This document shows positions 15,173-23,275 of a stretch of 64,000 bases of DNA, in pieces. Source of the DNA: Polyangium sp. 6x1 (GTDB lineage Bacteria; Myxococcota_A; Polyangia; Polyangiales; Polyangiaceae); assembly GCF_029946515.1 (NCBI RefSeq), contig NZ_JARZHH010000043.1, positions 1 to 64,000 on the forward strand, written 5' to 3'. Made by a program: the position numbers and the translations under genes. Positions within the stretch are counted from its first letter, which is position 1. Every line of letters starts with the position of its first letter. The notes beneath the pieces were generated by a model. That model saw only the letters and a program-made list of their open reading frames with translations. It did no database searches and was not told the origin of the DNA.

Positions 15173-17701
15173 ATGCAAACAGCCGACGAGCACCGCGGCG
15201 CGCGGCTCGAGGCCCCCCGGAGCGCTCGTGTGGTGCCGGGGAAGGCGTGGTACGCCTACGGCCTTTCCATTGCGGTGATGCTCGTCGTCGTCATCGTCCG
15301 GTTTTCCCTCGAACCGTGGATGGGCGACAATGCGCCCCTCCTCGCCTTGCTCCTCCCCGTGGCCATCGCCGCCGCGTACGGCGGCATCTGGCCGGGCATC
15401 TTCGCCACGAGCCTCTCGGCACTCCTCGGGATCCTGCTTTTTCTGAGCCCGCTCGGCAGTCTGTCCATCGATTCGTTCGCGGATCAGGTGCGCCTCGCGC
15501 TCTTCCTGGTCATGGGGTTTTCCATCAGCGTGCTCAACGAGCGAGCGCGGCGCGGGCGCGAGGCCGGCCTCGCCCGAAACCTCGACGCGCGCATTCACGC
15601 CGAAGCAGAGGTTCGTCGTCGCAATGCGGAGCTCGAACGGCGAATCGCAGAGCGAGCGGCCGCGCTGGAGGCGAGCGAGCGCGAGGTAGCGTTGTCGCTC
15701 GAGGCCGCGCGGCGGGCCGAGGAGGCGCTCCGCGAGAGCGAGGCCGTCGCGCGCCGGCAGCTCGCCGAGCTCGAAGCGACATACGCAGCGGCGCCGATCG
15801 GGCTCTGCGTGATCGATCGGGATCTCCGCTGGGTGCGGATCAACCGGCGGCTCGCCGAGATCAACGGGATTCCCCCCGCGGCGCACATCGGCCGCTCGAT
15901 ACGTGAGATCCTGCCGAACCTCGCGGACCTGGCCGAGCCCATGTTTCGCAAGGTCCTGGAGACGGGCGAGCCACTGCTGAACGTGGAGCTCGTCGGCGAG
16001 ACCCCCGCCAAGCCCGGCAAGAAGCGGGTCTGGATGGAGAGTCTTTTCCCGCTCCGGGACGCAGGCGGCGTGATCGTCGGCGTGAACGTGGTCTGCGAGG
16101 AGGTCACCGAGCGCAGGGAGGCCGCGGCGGCCCTCGCCGAGAGCGCGGATCGGCTGCGTATCGCCCTCGACGGGGCAAAGGCCGGGTGGTGGGAGTACGA
16201 CGTCGCGAGCGACCTCTACACATGGTCCGACGCCGAATACGAGCTCTACGGGCACGACTTGAAAAACCGCCCGCTTCACTCCGCCGACTGGCGCAGCCGG
16301 ATCCATCCGGCCGATCTGCCAGCATCCGACGCCGACATGGATCGCCTCATGGCGCAGAGGATCTCGGATTTCACGCAGGAGTTCCGCGTGCTGCACCCAG
16401 AGAAAGGCGAGCGCTGGATCCACTCGCTCGGGCGCATCACGTACGACGCGGAAGGCAAGCCGGTGCGAATCGTGGGGATCAGCCGCGACGTGACCGACGA
16501 GAAGAAGGCGGCGATCGAGCGCCTGTTCCTGCTGGAGAGCGAGCGCGCAGCGCGGGCCGAGGCCGAGCGAGCGAGCCGCATGAAAGACGAGTTCCTCGCG
16601 ACCTTGTCCCACGAGCTGCGCACGCCCCTGAACGCGATCCTCGGCTGGACGCAGCTCGTGCAGCGGCCCGGGATCCGGCCGGATCAGCTCGCCAAGGGCC
16701 TCGCGGTGATCGACCGCAACACGCACCTGCAAGCGCAGCTCATCAACGATCTGCTCGACGTGAGCCGCATCGTCTCGGGCAAGATCCACGTGGATCTCCA
16801 GCCAACGCAGCTCGCGCCGGTGGTGGAGGCCGCAATCGAGGCCTGCCGCGCCGCCGCGGAGGCGAAGGGCGTCACAGTCCGCGGGCCCCGGGATCCGGCG
16901 CGAGTCGCGGTGCGCGGCGACCCAGCGCGGCTGCAGCAGGTCGTCTGGAACCTGGTCTCGAACGCGATCAAGTTCACGCCCAAGGGCGGGCGCGTGGAGG
17001 TCTCGCTGACGCAAGCAGGCGAGAGCGCCGTGCTCACCGTGCACGACACGGGTCAAGGCATCACGCCCGAGTTCCTTCCGTTTCTGTTCGAACGATTCCG
17101 CCAGGCCGACTCCTCGATGGCGCGGCGGCACGGCGGCCTCGGCCTCGGGCTCTCGATCGTCAAACGGCTCGTGGAGCTGCACGGAGGCGTGGTGCGCGCC
17201 GAGAGCAAGGGCCAAGGAAAAGGCGCAACCTTCACAGTCGAGCTGCCCTGCGAAGCCCGCGAGCGCAGCCGCGCGCCCTCGCAGCTGCCGCAGAGCGCGC
17301 CGCCGAAGGATCCGCGAAACCTGCAGGGCGTGGCCGTACTCGTGGTCGACGACGAGGCCGACTCACGCGAGCTCGTGAAGCGCGTGCTGGAGGAACACAA
17401 GGCCGTCGTGTGCACAGCCGCGTCAGCCGCAGAGGCACTCGACGTCTCCGCCTCACGACCCATCGATCTCATCGTGAGCGACATCGGAATGCCAGGCATG
17501 GACGGCTACGCGCTCCTCCGGGAAATCCGGGCACGGCGCGACGGCCACGAAAAAGAGATCGTCGCAGTGGCAGTGACCGCATTCGCGCGGCCCGAAGACC
17601 GAGAACGCGCACTCGCCGCAGGCTACCGCGCCCACCTCGCAAAGCCCTTCGAGCCCGCCGAGCTGGTGTCACTGCTCGCAGGGCTGCGCGAGGCGAGCTA
17701 G
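15173..17701 (+). CDS. Membrane hybrid sensor histidine kinase (PAS-PAS-HisKA-HATPase-REC)
   Basis: An 842-aa protein from an ATG behind GAGGG. The N-terminus has several hydrophobic helices (about 28-112), like a DUF4118/KdpD-type sensor region. A coiled coil (about 130-200) is followed by two PAS folds (about 203-315, TYAAAPIGLCVIDRDLRW; and 325-440, AKAGWWEYDVASDLYTWSD). HisKA has the phospho-accepting histidine in SHELRTPLNAILGW near residue 480. The HATPase shows N and G boxes (NLVSNAIKFTP, HDTGQGI, GLGLGLSIVKRLVELHGG). The C-terminal receiver has an acidic VDDEADS pocket and phospho-Asp in IVSDIGMPGMDG near 770. No separate response regulator adjoins it. Confidence 0.92.
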   Translation: MQTADEHRGARLEAPRSARVVPGKAWYAYGLSIAVMLVVVIVRFSLEPWMGDNAPLLALLLPVAIAAAYGGIWPGIFATSLSALLGILLFLSPLGSLSIDSFADQVRLALFLVMGFSISVLNERARRGREAGLARNLDARIHAEAEVRRRNAELERRIAERAAALEASEREVALSLEAARRAEEALRESEAVARRQLAELEATYAAAPIGLCVIDRDLRWVRINRRLAEINGIPPAAHIGRSIREILPNLADLAEPMFRKVLETGEPLLNVELVGETPAKPGKKRVWMESLFPLRDAGGVIVGVNVVCEEVTERREAAAALAESADRLRIALDGAKAGWWEYDVASDLYTWSDAEYELYGHDLKNRPLHSADWRSRIHPADLPASDADMDRLMAQRISDFTQEFRVLHPEKGERWIHSLGRITYDAEGKPVRIVGISRDVTDEKKAAIERLFLLESERAARAEAERASRMKDEFLATLSHELRTPLNAILGWTQLVQRPGIRPDQLAKGLAVIDRNTHLQAQLINDLLDVSRIVSGKIHVDLQPTQLAPVVEAAIEACRAAAEAKGVTVRGPRDPARVAVRGDPARLQQVVWNLVSNAIKFTPKGGRVEVSLTQAGESAVLTVHDTGQGITPEFLPFLFERFRQADSSMARRHGGLGLGLSIVKRLVELHGGVVRAESKGQGKGATFTVELPCEARERSRAPSQLPQSAPPKDPRNLQGVAVLVVDDEADSRELVKRVLEEHKAVVCTAASAAEALDVSASRPIDLIVSDIGMPGMDGYALLREIRARRDGHEKEIVAVAVTAFARPEDRERALAAGYRAHLAKPFEPAELVSLLAGLREAS

Positions 17702-18124
17702 GAGCGCTGCGCCGGGGTTTCACCCCGGACCCGACCAGGGGTTGTCCACCCCTGGACCCGGACCAGGGCCAGCCCTGGACCTTTGGGCATCGACTGCGCT
17801 TCGCGCAGTCGATGCGGGGAAAGAGCTTCAAGCAGTTCGCCCCCTCTTGGCAGCGCCAGCCCTGGACCCTTTGGGGAAGAACTGCGCGATGCGCAGTTCT
17901 TCCCACAGGCCGGTGGTACCGCGTTGCCGACGGACCCGTCCGCGCTGCGGTCTTGGCTGGCAGCGTCGCTCGCGGTCTTGACCTGGCCCGTTCGATGAAC
18001 TGCGCGGAGCGCAGTTCATCGACCACGAGTCCAGCGCTTGCGCTGGTCCGGGTCCAGGGGCGGATAGCCCCGGTGGGGCCTGGGGCAACGCCCCAGCGAA
18101 GCGCCTTCGACTCGAGACACGAGC
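17702..18124. other. Convergent intergenic region packed with palindromes
   Basis: No gene is supported here. Besides the three large hairpins listed separately, it holds CCAGGGGT/ACCCCTGG near 17737, CCAGGGC/GCCCTGG near 17763, CCAGCGC/GCGCTGG near 18032, and TGGGGC/GCCCCA near 18080. The region separates the histidine kinase and the sugar-transport permease, which end facing each other, so part of it should act as a bidirectional terminator. Confidence 0.6.
17770..18022. repeat. Three related hairpin units with a conserved ACTGCGC core
   Basis: Perfect hairpins lie at 17787-17815 (13-bp stem, loop TTC), 17874-17904 (14-bp stem, loop GAT) and 17992-18022 (14-bp stem, loop GGA). All share the inner stem ACTGCGC / GCGCAGT. 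The outer arms differ (GCATCG, GGGAAGA, TCGATGA) yet each is matched by its exact complement. The first two are preceded by the same CCAGCCCTGGACC and TTTGGG blocks, and the third by a decayed version. This is a short array of REP-like palindromic units. Confidence 0.85.
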
Positions 18125-19084
18125 TCAGCGTCGCGCTTCACTCGCGCGCCGTGCGCGATCGAGCGCGACTGCCGTGACGACGATCCCGCCTGTCACGATG
18201 TCCTGGACCCAGTTGTCGATGCCGAGGTAGGTCGATCCTGTGCGGATCACGGTCATGAGGAGTGCGCCGAAGAGTGCGCCTGCGACCGAGCCTTCGCCGC
18301 CTGCGAGGGAGCCGCCGCCGATCACGACGGCTGCGATCACCTCGAGCTCGAGGCCTATCGAGTCTGTCGGGTCGCCGACGGTGAGTGTCGAGAATTCCAT
18401 CACGCCTGCGAGTCCGGCGAAGAGCCCTGCGAGACCGTAGACGAGCCATTTCATGCGCTCGACGCGCACGCCGCAGAGCCGCGCTGTGGCCTCGTTCGAC
18501 CCGATGGCCACGATGTGACGCCCGCCTCGCGTGTACACGAGCATCGCTGCCACGAGCCCCGATGTGGCCAGCATGATCCATACGCCCGGCGGGAAGAGTG
18601 CCCAGCCGTAGCCGGGCGGCAGGGGGGCGACGAGGGCGTCGATGCCCGAGGAGGGCGCGTCGATCTTCTGCTCGTCTGCGAGACCCTTCGCGAGGCCCCG
18701 GAGTGCCCGCATCGTGCCGAGTGTCACGATGAATGGCGTGATCCGCAGCGTCGTGACGAGCGCGCCGTTCACGAGCCCTGCGACGAGACCGCTCGCCATG
18801 GCGGCTGCGGCGGCGAGGATGGCGGGCGCGCCGGCGCGCATGCAGAGCGCGCATACGACTGTGGAGAGCGCGACGTTCGAGCCGACCGACAGATCGATCC
18901 CGCCGAGCAGGATCACGAGCGTCATGCCGCTCGCTGCGATGCCTACGACCACGGTCTGGCCGGCCATCGTCGTGAGGTTCTCTGCTCGCGTGAACGAGCC
19001 GGGGGCGACGATCGCGAAGATCGCGTACACGACGACGACGGCCACGAGCGGGCCGAGGAACGGGTACTTACGCAAGTACTTCAT
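18125..19084 (-). CDS. Sugar ABC transporter permease (RbsC/BPD_transp_2 family)
   Basis: A 319-aa integral membrane protein with about eight or more hydrophobic segments, beginning YPFLGPLVAVVVVYAIFA. It has the family motifs GMTLVILLGGIDLSVGS, TPFIVTLGTMRALRGLA and IAAVVIGGGSLAGGEGSVAG. It forms the membrane channel of a ribose/xylose/galactose-type importer with the ATPase encoded just upstream. Its ATG overlaps the ATPase stop by four bases (ATGA), which implies translational coupling. The gene order in transcription is binding protein, ATPase, permease. Confidence 0.93.
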   Translation of the reverse strand: MKYLRKYPFLGPLVAVVVVYAIFAIVAPGSFTRAENLTTMAGQTVVVGIAASGMTLVILLGGIDLSVGSNVALSTVVCALCMRAGAPAILAAAAAMASGLVAGLVNGALVTTLRITPFIVTLGTMRALRGLAKGLADEQKIDAPSSGIDALVAPLPPGYGWALFPPGVWIMLATSGLVAAMLVYTRGGRHIVAIGSNEATARLCGVRVERMKWLVYGLAGLFAGLAGVMEFSTLTVGDPTDSIGLELEVIAAVVIGGGSLAGGEGSVAGALFGALLMTVIRTGSTYLGIDNWVQDIVTGGIVVTAVALDRARRASEARR

Positions 19085-20583
19085 GAGGCCCCTGCCTGCT
19101 CCAGCATCACGGCGCGGACGTCGAGCTCGCCCACCGGCCGCGCCGGGCCGAGCTCGCCCTTGTGCATGACTGCGACGCGGTCTGCGATCCCCACGAGCTC
19201 CTCGGCTGCGCTCGACACCACGAGCACGGCCTTGTTCGATTCGCACGCGAGCCTGTCGATGAGCGCGTAGATCGCGGCGCGGGCGCCCACGTCCACGCCC
19301 CGCGTGGGCTCGTCGAGCAGGAGCACGTCGACGTCGTGGTAGAGCAGCCGTGCGAGCGCGACCTTCTGCTGGTTGCCGCCGGAGAGCGACGAGACGGGCG
19401 CGTCGGGTCCTGCGCAGACGATGCCGAGCTTCTCGATGAACCGCGCGGCCGCGGTGCGCATCCGTGAAGGCGCGACGAACCCGCGCGGGCCGAGGCCCGA
19501 GAGCCGCGAGAGCGTGACGTTGTCCGCGATCGTGAGCCCGAGCGCGAGCCCCTCGCCGCCGCGATCCTCGCTGAGCAGGCCCACGCCCTGCGCGAGCCGG
19601 GCTGCGGGCGAGGCGGGGCCGACGTATGCGCCCACGCGCACCTCGCCGCGGCGCACGCGATCGAGGCCGAAGATCGCGCGGAGAAGCTCGGTGCGGCCCG
19701 AGCCGACGAGGCCGGCGATGCCGAGCACCTCGCCGCGGCGGAGCTCGAAGCTCGCGCGCACGGGCAAACCTGCGCCCGCGAGATCACGCGCCTCGAGCAC
19801 GACGTCGCCGGGGACGCGCGGCGAACGCGGGTAGAGATCCTCGATGGATCGGCCGGCCATCATGGTCACGATGTCCGCGGGCGTGGCCTCGGCGACGCGT
19901 CCGGTCCCGGCCGTGCGGCCGTCGCGGATCACCGTGAAGCGGCTTCCGATGCGGCGGATCTCGTCGAGGTGGTGCGAGATGTACACGACGGCGAGGCCGG
20001 CCTCGCAGAGGCGCGTAATGACCTTGAAGAGGGCCTCGACGTCGTCGGCGCCGAGGCTCGACGTGGGCTCGTCGAGCAGGAGCAGGCGGCAACGCGGCTC
20101 CGTGATCGCGCGGGCGATCTCCACGAGCTGCTGCTCGCCCGGCCCGAGATCGCGCACGAGCGCGTCCGGCCGCAGGCGATGTTTCTTCGCGCCCGAAGGA
20201 TCGATCGCGTGGAGCGCGCGCGCCGCGATCGCCCGCGCTTCCTCGCGGCGGAGCACGCCCATCCGCGTGGGCTCGCCGCCGAGCAGGACGTTCTCCTCCA
20301 CGGTCATGTGCGGACAAAGCGCGCGCTCCTGGCTGACCAGGCGCACGCCCGCCGCGCGCGCGGCGGCGGGATCTTTCGGGGCGTACGGCGCGCCGTCGAG
20401 CGTGAGGCTCCCGCCGTCGGGCCGCACCGCGCCGGCCAGGATCTTCACGAGCGTGCTCTTGCCGGCGCCGTTCTCGCCGAGCAACGCGTGCACTTCGCCC
20501 GCGTGGACCTCGAGATCCACGCCGGCGAGCGCGACCGTCGCGCCGTACGCCTTCGCGACGCCGCGCGCGACGAGGCCGCTCAC
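19081..20583 (-). CDS. Sugar ABC transporter ATP-binding protein (RbsA/MglA type, two NBDs)
   Basis: A 500-aa protein with two fused ABC cassettes. The first has Walker A GENGAGKST, signature-like LGPGEQQLVEIARAI and Walker B LLLLDEPTSSLG. The second has the usual degenerate P-loop of sugar importers (GLVGSGRTELLRAI), signature LSGGNQQKVALARLL and VLLLDEPTRGVD. This powers import by the neighbouring permease. The GTG start at 20583 overlaps the binding-protein stop by four bases (GTGA). Confidence 0.93.
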   Translation of the reverse strand: MSGLVARGVAKAYGATVALAGVDLEVHAGEVHALLGENGAGKSTLVKILAGAVRPDGGSLTLDGAPYAPKDPAAARAAGVRLVSQERALCPHMTVEENVLLGGEPTRMGVLRREEARAIAARALHAIDPSGAKKHRLRPDALVRDLGPGEQQLVEIARAITEPRCRLLLLDEPTSSLGADDVEALFKVITRLCEAGLAVVYISHHLDEIRRIGSRFTVIRDGRTAGTGRVAEATPADIVTMMAGRSIEDLYPRSPRVPGDVVLEARDLAGAGLPVRASFELRRGEVLGIAGLVGSGRTELLRAIFGLDRVRRGEVRVGAYVGPASPAARLAQGVGLLSEDRGGEGLALGLTIADNVTLSRLSGLGPRGFVAPSRMRTAAARFIEKLGIVCAGPDAPVSSLSGGNQQKVALARLLYHDVDVLLLDEPTRGVDVGARAAIYALIDRLACESNKAVLVVSSAAEELVGIADRVAVMHKGELGPARPVGELDVRAVMLEQAGAS

Positions 20584-21569
20584 TTCCCGAGCCACGGCGC
20601 GAGATCGGGCGCGACGATCGCCTTCGTCTCGGGCTTGTCGAGGCTCGCCTTGTCGACGACCACGGCGCCCGTGTCGATGCGCGGCTGCACGGGCTTGCCC
20701 GCGATGACCTCGACCATCGTGCGCACCGCCTCGTAGCCGATCTTGAAGGGATCCTGCACGACGAGCGCGTCCACGTGCCCGTCCCGGAGCGCGCCGACGA
20801 GTTTTTCCGATGCGTCGAACCCGACGAACTTGATCTTCCCGGCGAGCCCCGCCTTCCGCAGCGCGAGCAGCATCCCGAACGTGGTCGATTCGTTGGGACA
20901 GAAAACACCGTCCACGCCGCCGCTCCCGGCGTTCTGCGCGGCGAGCAGGCTCTCGGCCTTCTCGAACGCGCTCTCCGTGGTGGCGCCGCCGTACTGGTTG
21001 TCGCTCACGACCTGGATGTCCGGCATCTTCCGGACGGCCTCGAGAAACCCCTCCTCGCGCTTCTGCGTGCTCGCCGAGCCCTCCTGGTAGCGGAGCACCG
21101 CGATCTTGCCCTTCTGCCCGAGCAGCGCGGCGAGCTTCTCGCCGGCGAGCCGGCCGGCCGCGAGGTTGTCGGTCGCGACGAAGCTCTTGTGGGCGCTGCC
21201 CGCGAGATCCGAGTCGAAGATCACGACGGGGATGTTCGCCTTCACGGCGCCGTCGACGGGCTTTTCGAGCGCCTTGTCGTTCAGCGGCGCGAGCACGATG
21301 CCGCTCACGCCCTGGGCGACGAAGCTCTGCACGACGTCGATCTGCCCCTTGAGATCGTCCTCCGCGAGCGGCCCCTTCCACACGATCTCCACGTGGAGCT
21401 CGCGCGAGGCCTTGACGGCCCCCGCGTGCACGGCCTTCCAGAACTCGTGCGTCGTGCCCTTGGGGATGACGGCGATCTTCGTCGTCCCTCCGTCCTTGCT
21501 TCGATTGCACGAGAGCAGGAGCAGCGCGGCGACGAGCGTGAGGGCGAAACGAAGGGTCCGGCCAAACAT
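20580..21569 (-). CDS. Sugar ABC transporter substrate-binding lipoprotein (RbsB-like)
   Basis: A 329-aa protein with a signal peptide ending in LLSC (lipobox near residue 21) and a periplasmic-binding-protein fold of the LacI/RbsB class. It opens IAVIPKGTTHEFWKAVHAG, has ALNDK-type contacts (VLAPLNDKALEK), IPVVIFDSDL, GEKLAALLGQKGKIAVLRY, and VDGVFCPNESTTFGMLLALR, followed by FVGFDASEKLVGAL and VVQDPFKIGYEAVRTM. The sugar is not predictable. It is the first gene of the importer operon; its start codon lies 24 bases from the divergent sugar kinase, so both share one tiny promoter region. Confidence 0.92.
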   Translation of the reverse strand: MFGRTLRFALTLVAALLLLSCNRSKDGGTTKIAVIPKGTTHEFWKAVHAGAVKASRELHVEIVWKGPLAEDDLKGQIDVVQSFVAQGVSGIVLAPLNDKALEKPVDGAVKANIPVVIFDSDLAGSAHKSFVATDNLAAGRLAGEKLAALLGQKGKIAVLRYQEGSASTQKREEGFLEAVRKMPDIQVVSDNQYGGATTESAFEKAESLLAAQNAGSGGVDGVFCPNESTTFGMLLALRKAGLAGKIKFVGFDASEKLVGALRDGHVDALVVQDPFKIGYEAVRTMVEVIAGKPVQPRIDTGAVVVDKASLDKPETKAIVAPDLAPWLGK

Positions 21570-21577
21570 GGGCGCCG

Positions 21578-21585
21578 AGTATAAT
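21578..21585. promoter_or_regulatory. Overlapping divergent -10 elements (AGTATAAT)
   Basis: The 24-base gap between the binding-protein gene and the FGGY kinase gene contains a perfect TATAAT on the plus strand (21580-21585) and TATACT on the minus strand (complement of 21578-21583). Transcription from either would begin within a few bases of the start codons at 21594 and 21569, so both messages may be leaderless or nearly so. No clear -35 is seen on either side. This is a prediction from motif and spacing only. Confidence 0.5.
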
Positions 21586-21593
21586 CGGCCGGG

Positions 21594-23258
21594 ATGCAAG
21601 ACCGTCACTATCTCGGGATCGACGTGGGCACGGGCAGCGTACGCGCCGCCCTCTTCGACGGCCAAGGGCGCAAGCTCGGGATCGGCGTGCGTCCGATCTC
21701 GCTCCACCGCCCCGCGCCGGACTTCGTCGAGCAGTCGTCCGACGAGATCTGGGCCGCCGCGTGCGAGGCCACGCGGACCGCGCTCCGCGAGGCGGGCGAT
21801 CGCCCCGAGCGTGTGGTCGGCCTGGGGTTCGACGCGACGTGCTCGCTCGTGCTGCTCGACGAGGGCGATCGCCCCGTGACGGTGAGCCCCACGGGCGACG
21901 ATCGGTGGAACGTCATCGTGTGGATGGATCACCGCGCGATCGAGGAGGCCGCGCGCATCAACGCAGGCGGCCACGAGGTGCTGCGGTACGTGGGCGGCGT
22001 GATCTCGCCGGAGATGCAGACGCCGAAGCTCGCCTGGCTCCGGGCGCACCTCGGCGAAAGCTACCGTCGCGCCGCGCGTTTCCTGGATCTGCCGGATTTC
22101 ATGGCCTATCGCGCGACCGGGAGCGACGTGCGCTCGCTCTGCACGACGGTGTGCAAGTGGACCTACCTCGGCCACGAGCCCGGCACAGACGGGAGCATCG
22201 GGCGCTGGGACGACTCGTATTTCCGGTCGATCGGCCTCGGCGATCTCGTCGACGAGGGCTTCTCCCGCATCGGAAAACGCGTGCGGCCCATGGGCGAGCG
22301 CGCCGGGGGTTTGACCGAGCGCGCCGCGGCCGAGCTCGGCTTGCTCGCAGGCACGGCTGTGGCCGTGCCGATCATCGACGCACACGCGGGCGGGCTCGGT
22401 TTGCTTGGAATACCAACGAATGGCGTGGCACCGGACGAGGCCGCGATGGAGGAGCGGCTCGCGCTCATCGGCGGGACGTCGACCTGCCACATGGCCTCGT
22501 CGCGCCAAGCGCGCTTCGTGCCGGGCGTGTGGGGCCCCTACAATTCGGCCATGATCCCGGGCCTCTGGCTCACGGAGGGCGGGCAAAGCGCGACGGGCGC
22601 GCTGATCGATCACGTGGTGCATTCGCACGCGCGGGGGCCGGAGCTCGCGGAGGAGGCGCGGCGGCGCAGGACGACGGTGTATGCGCTCTTGAACGAGCGG
22701 CTCGACGCACTCGCGACGAAACACGCCTTCCCGGCAGCCCTCACGCGCGACGTGCACGTGCTGCCGGACCACCATGGAAACCGCTCGCCGCGCGCCGATC
22801 CCACGCTCAAGGGCATGGTGAGCGGGCTCGGGCTCGCCGATGACGTCGACGCGCTCGCGATCCTGTACCTCGCGACGATCCAGGCGCTCGCGCACGGGAC
22901 GCGGCACATCCTCGCGGCGATGAACGAGGCGGGCTACCGGATCGAGGCGCTCTACGCGACGGGCGGGGACACGAAAAACCCGGTTTTCGTGCGGGAACAC
23001 GCGGACGTGACGGGCTGCCGCGTGATCCTGCCCCGCGAGCCCGAGGCGGTCCTGCTCGGCGCGGCCATCCTCGGCGCCGTGGCCTCGGGCGATCAGCCGA
23101 CGGTGCTCGCGGCGATGGGTGCGATGAGCGAGGCGGGCGTGGTTGTCGCGCCCACAGGCGGCGAGGTCGCGCGCTTCCACGACCGCAAACACCGGGTGTT
23201 CTTGCGAATGTACGAAGATCAGATGGCGTATCGCGCGCTCATGCGCGAAGACGCGTGA
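21594..23258 (+). CDS. FGGY-family carbohydrate kinase (ribulokinase-like)
   Basis: A 554-aa sugar kinase of the actin/hexokinase fold. The phosphate-1 motif is YLGIDVGTGSVRAALFD. A conserved GLGFDATCSLVLLD and an IVWMDHRAIEEA sugar-contact region follow, then VPIIDAHAGGLGLLG, GGTSTCHM, and a C-terminal LYATGGDTKNPVFV and EAVLLGAAILGAVASG adenosine region. The pattern and length fit the pentulose-kinase subgroup (D-ribulose/L-ribulose kinases). With the divergent ABC importer it probably phosphorylates an incoming pentulose or an isomerised sugar. The next gene starts 17 bases after the stop. Confidence 0.9.
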   Translation: MQDRHYLGIDVGTGSVRAALFDGQGRKLGIGVRPISLHRPAPDFVEQSSDEIWAAACEATRTALREAGDRPERVVGLGFDATCSLVLLDEGDRPVTVSPTGDDRWNVIVWMDHRAIEEAARINAGGHEVLRYVGGVISPEMQTPKLAWLRAHLGESYRRAARFLDLPDFMAYRATGSDVRSLCTTVCKWTYLGHEPGTDGSIGRWDDSYFRSIGLGDLVDEGFSRIGKRVRPMGERAGGLTERAAAELGLLAGTAVAVPIIDAHAGGLGLLGIPTNGVAPDEAAMEERLALIGGTSTCHMASSRQARFVPGVWGPYNSAMIPGLWLTEGGQSATGALIDHVVHSHARGPELAEEARRRRTTVYALLNERLDALATKHAFPAALTRDVHVLPDHHGNRSPRADPTLKGMVSGLGLADDVDALAILYLATIQALAHGTRHILAAMNEAGYRIEALYATGGDTKNPVFVREHADVTGCRVILPREPEAVLLGAAILGAVASGDQPTVLAAMGAMSEAGVVVAPTGGEVARFHDRKHRVFLRMYEDQMAYRALMREDA

Positions 23259-23275
23259 CGAGGACAGAGACCCGG

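Noticed and set aside
17770-18022. CRISPR-like array of repeats and spacers
   Set aside because: The repeats are themselves perfect hairpins with changing arms, spacing is uneven (87 and 118 bases), and there are only three; no cas gene is present.
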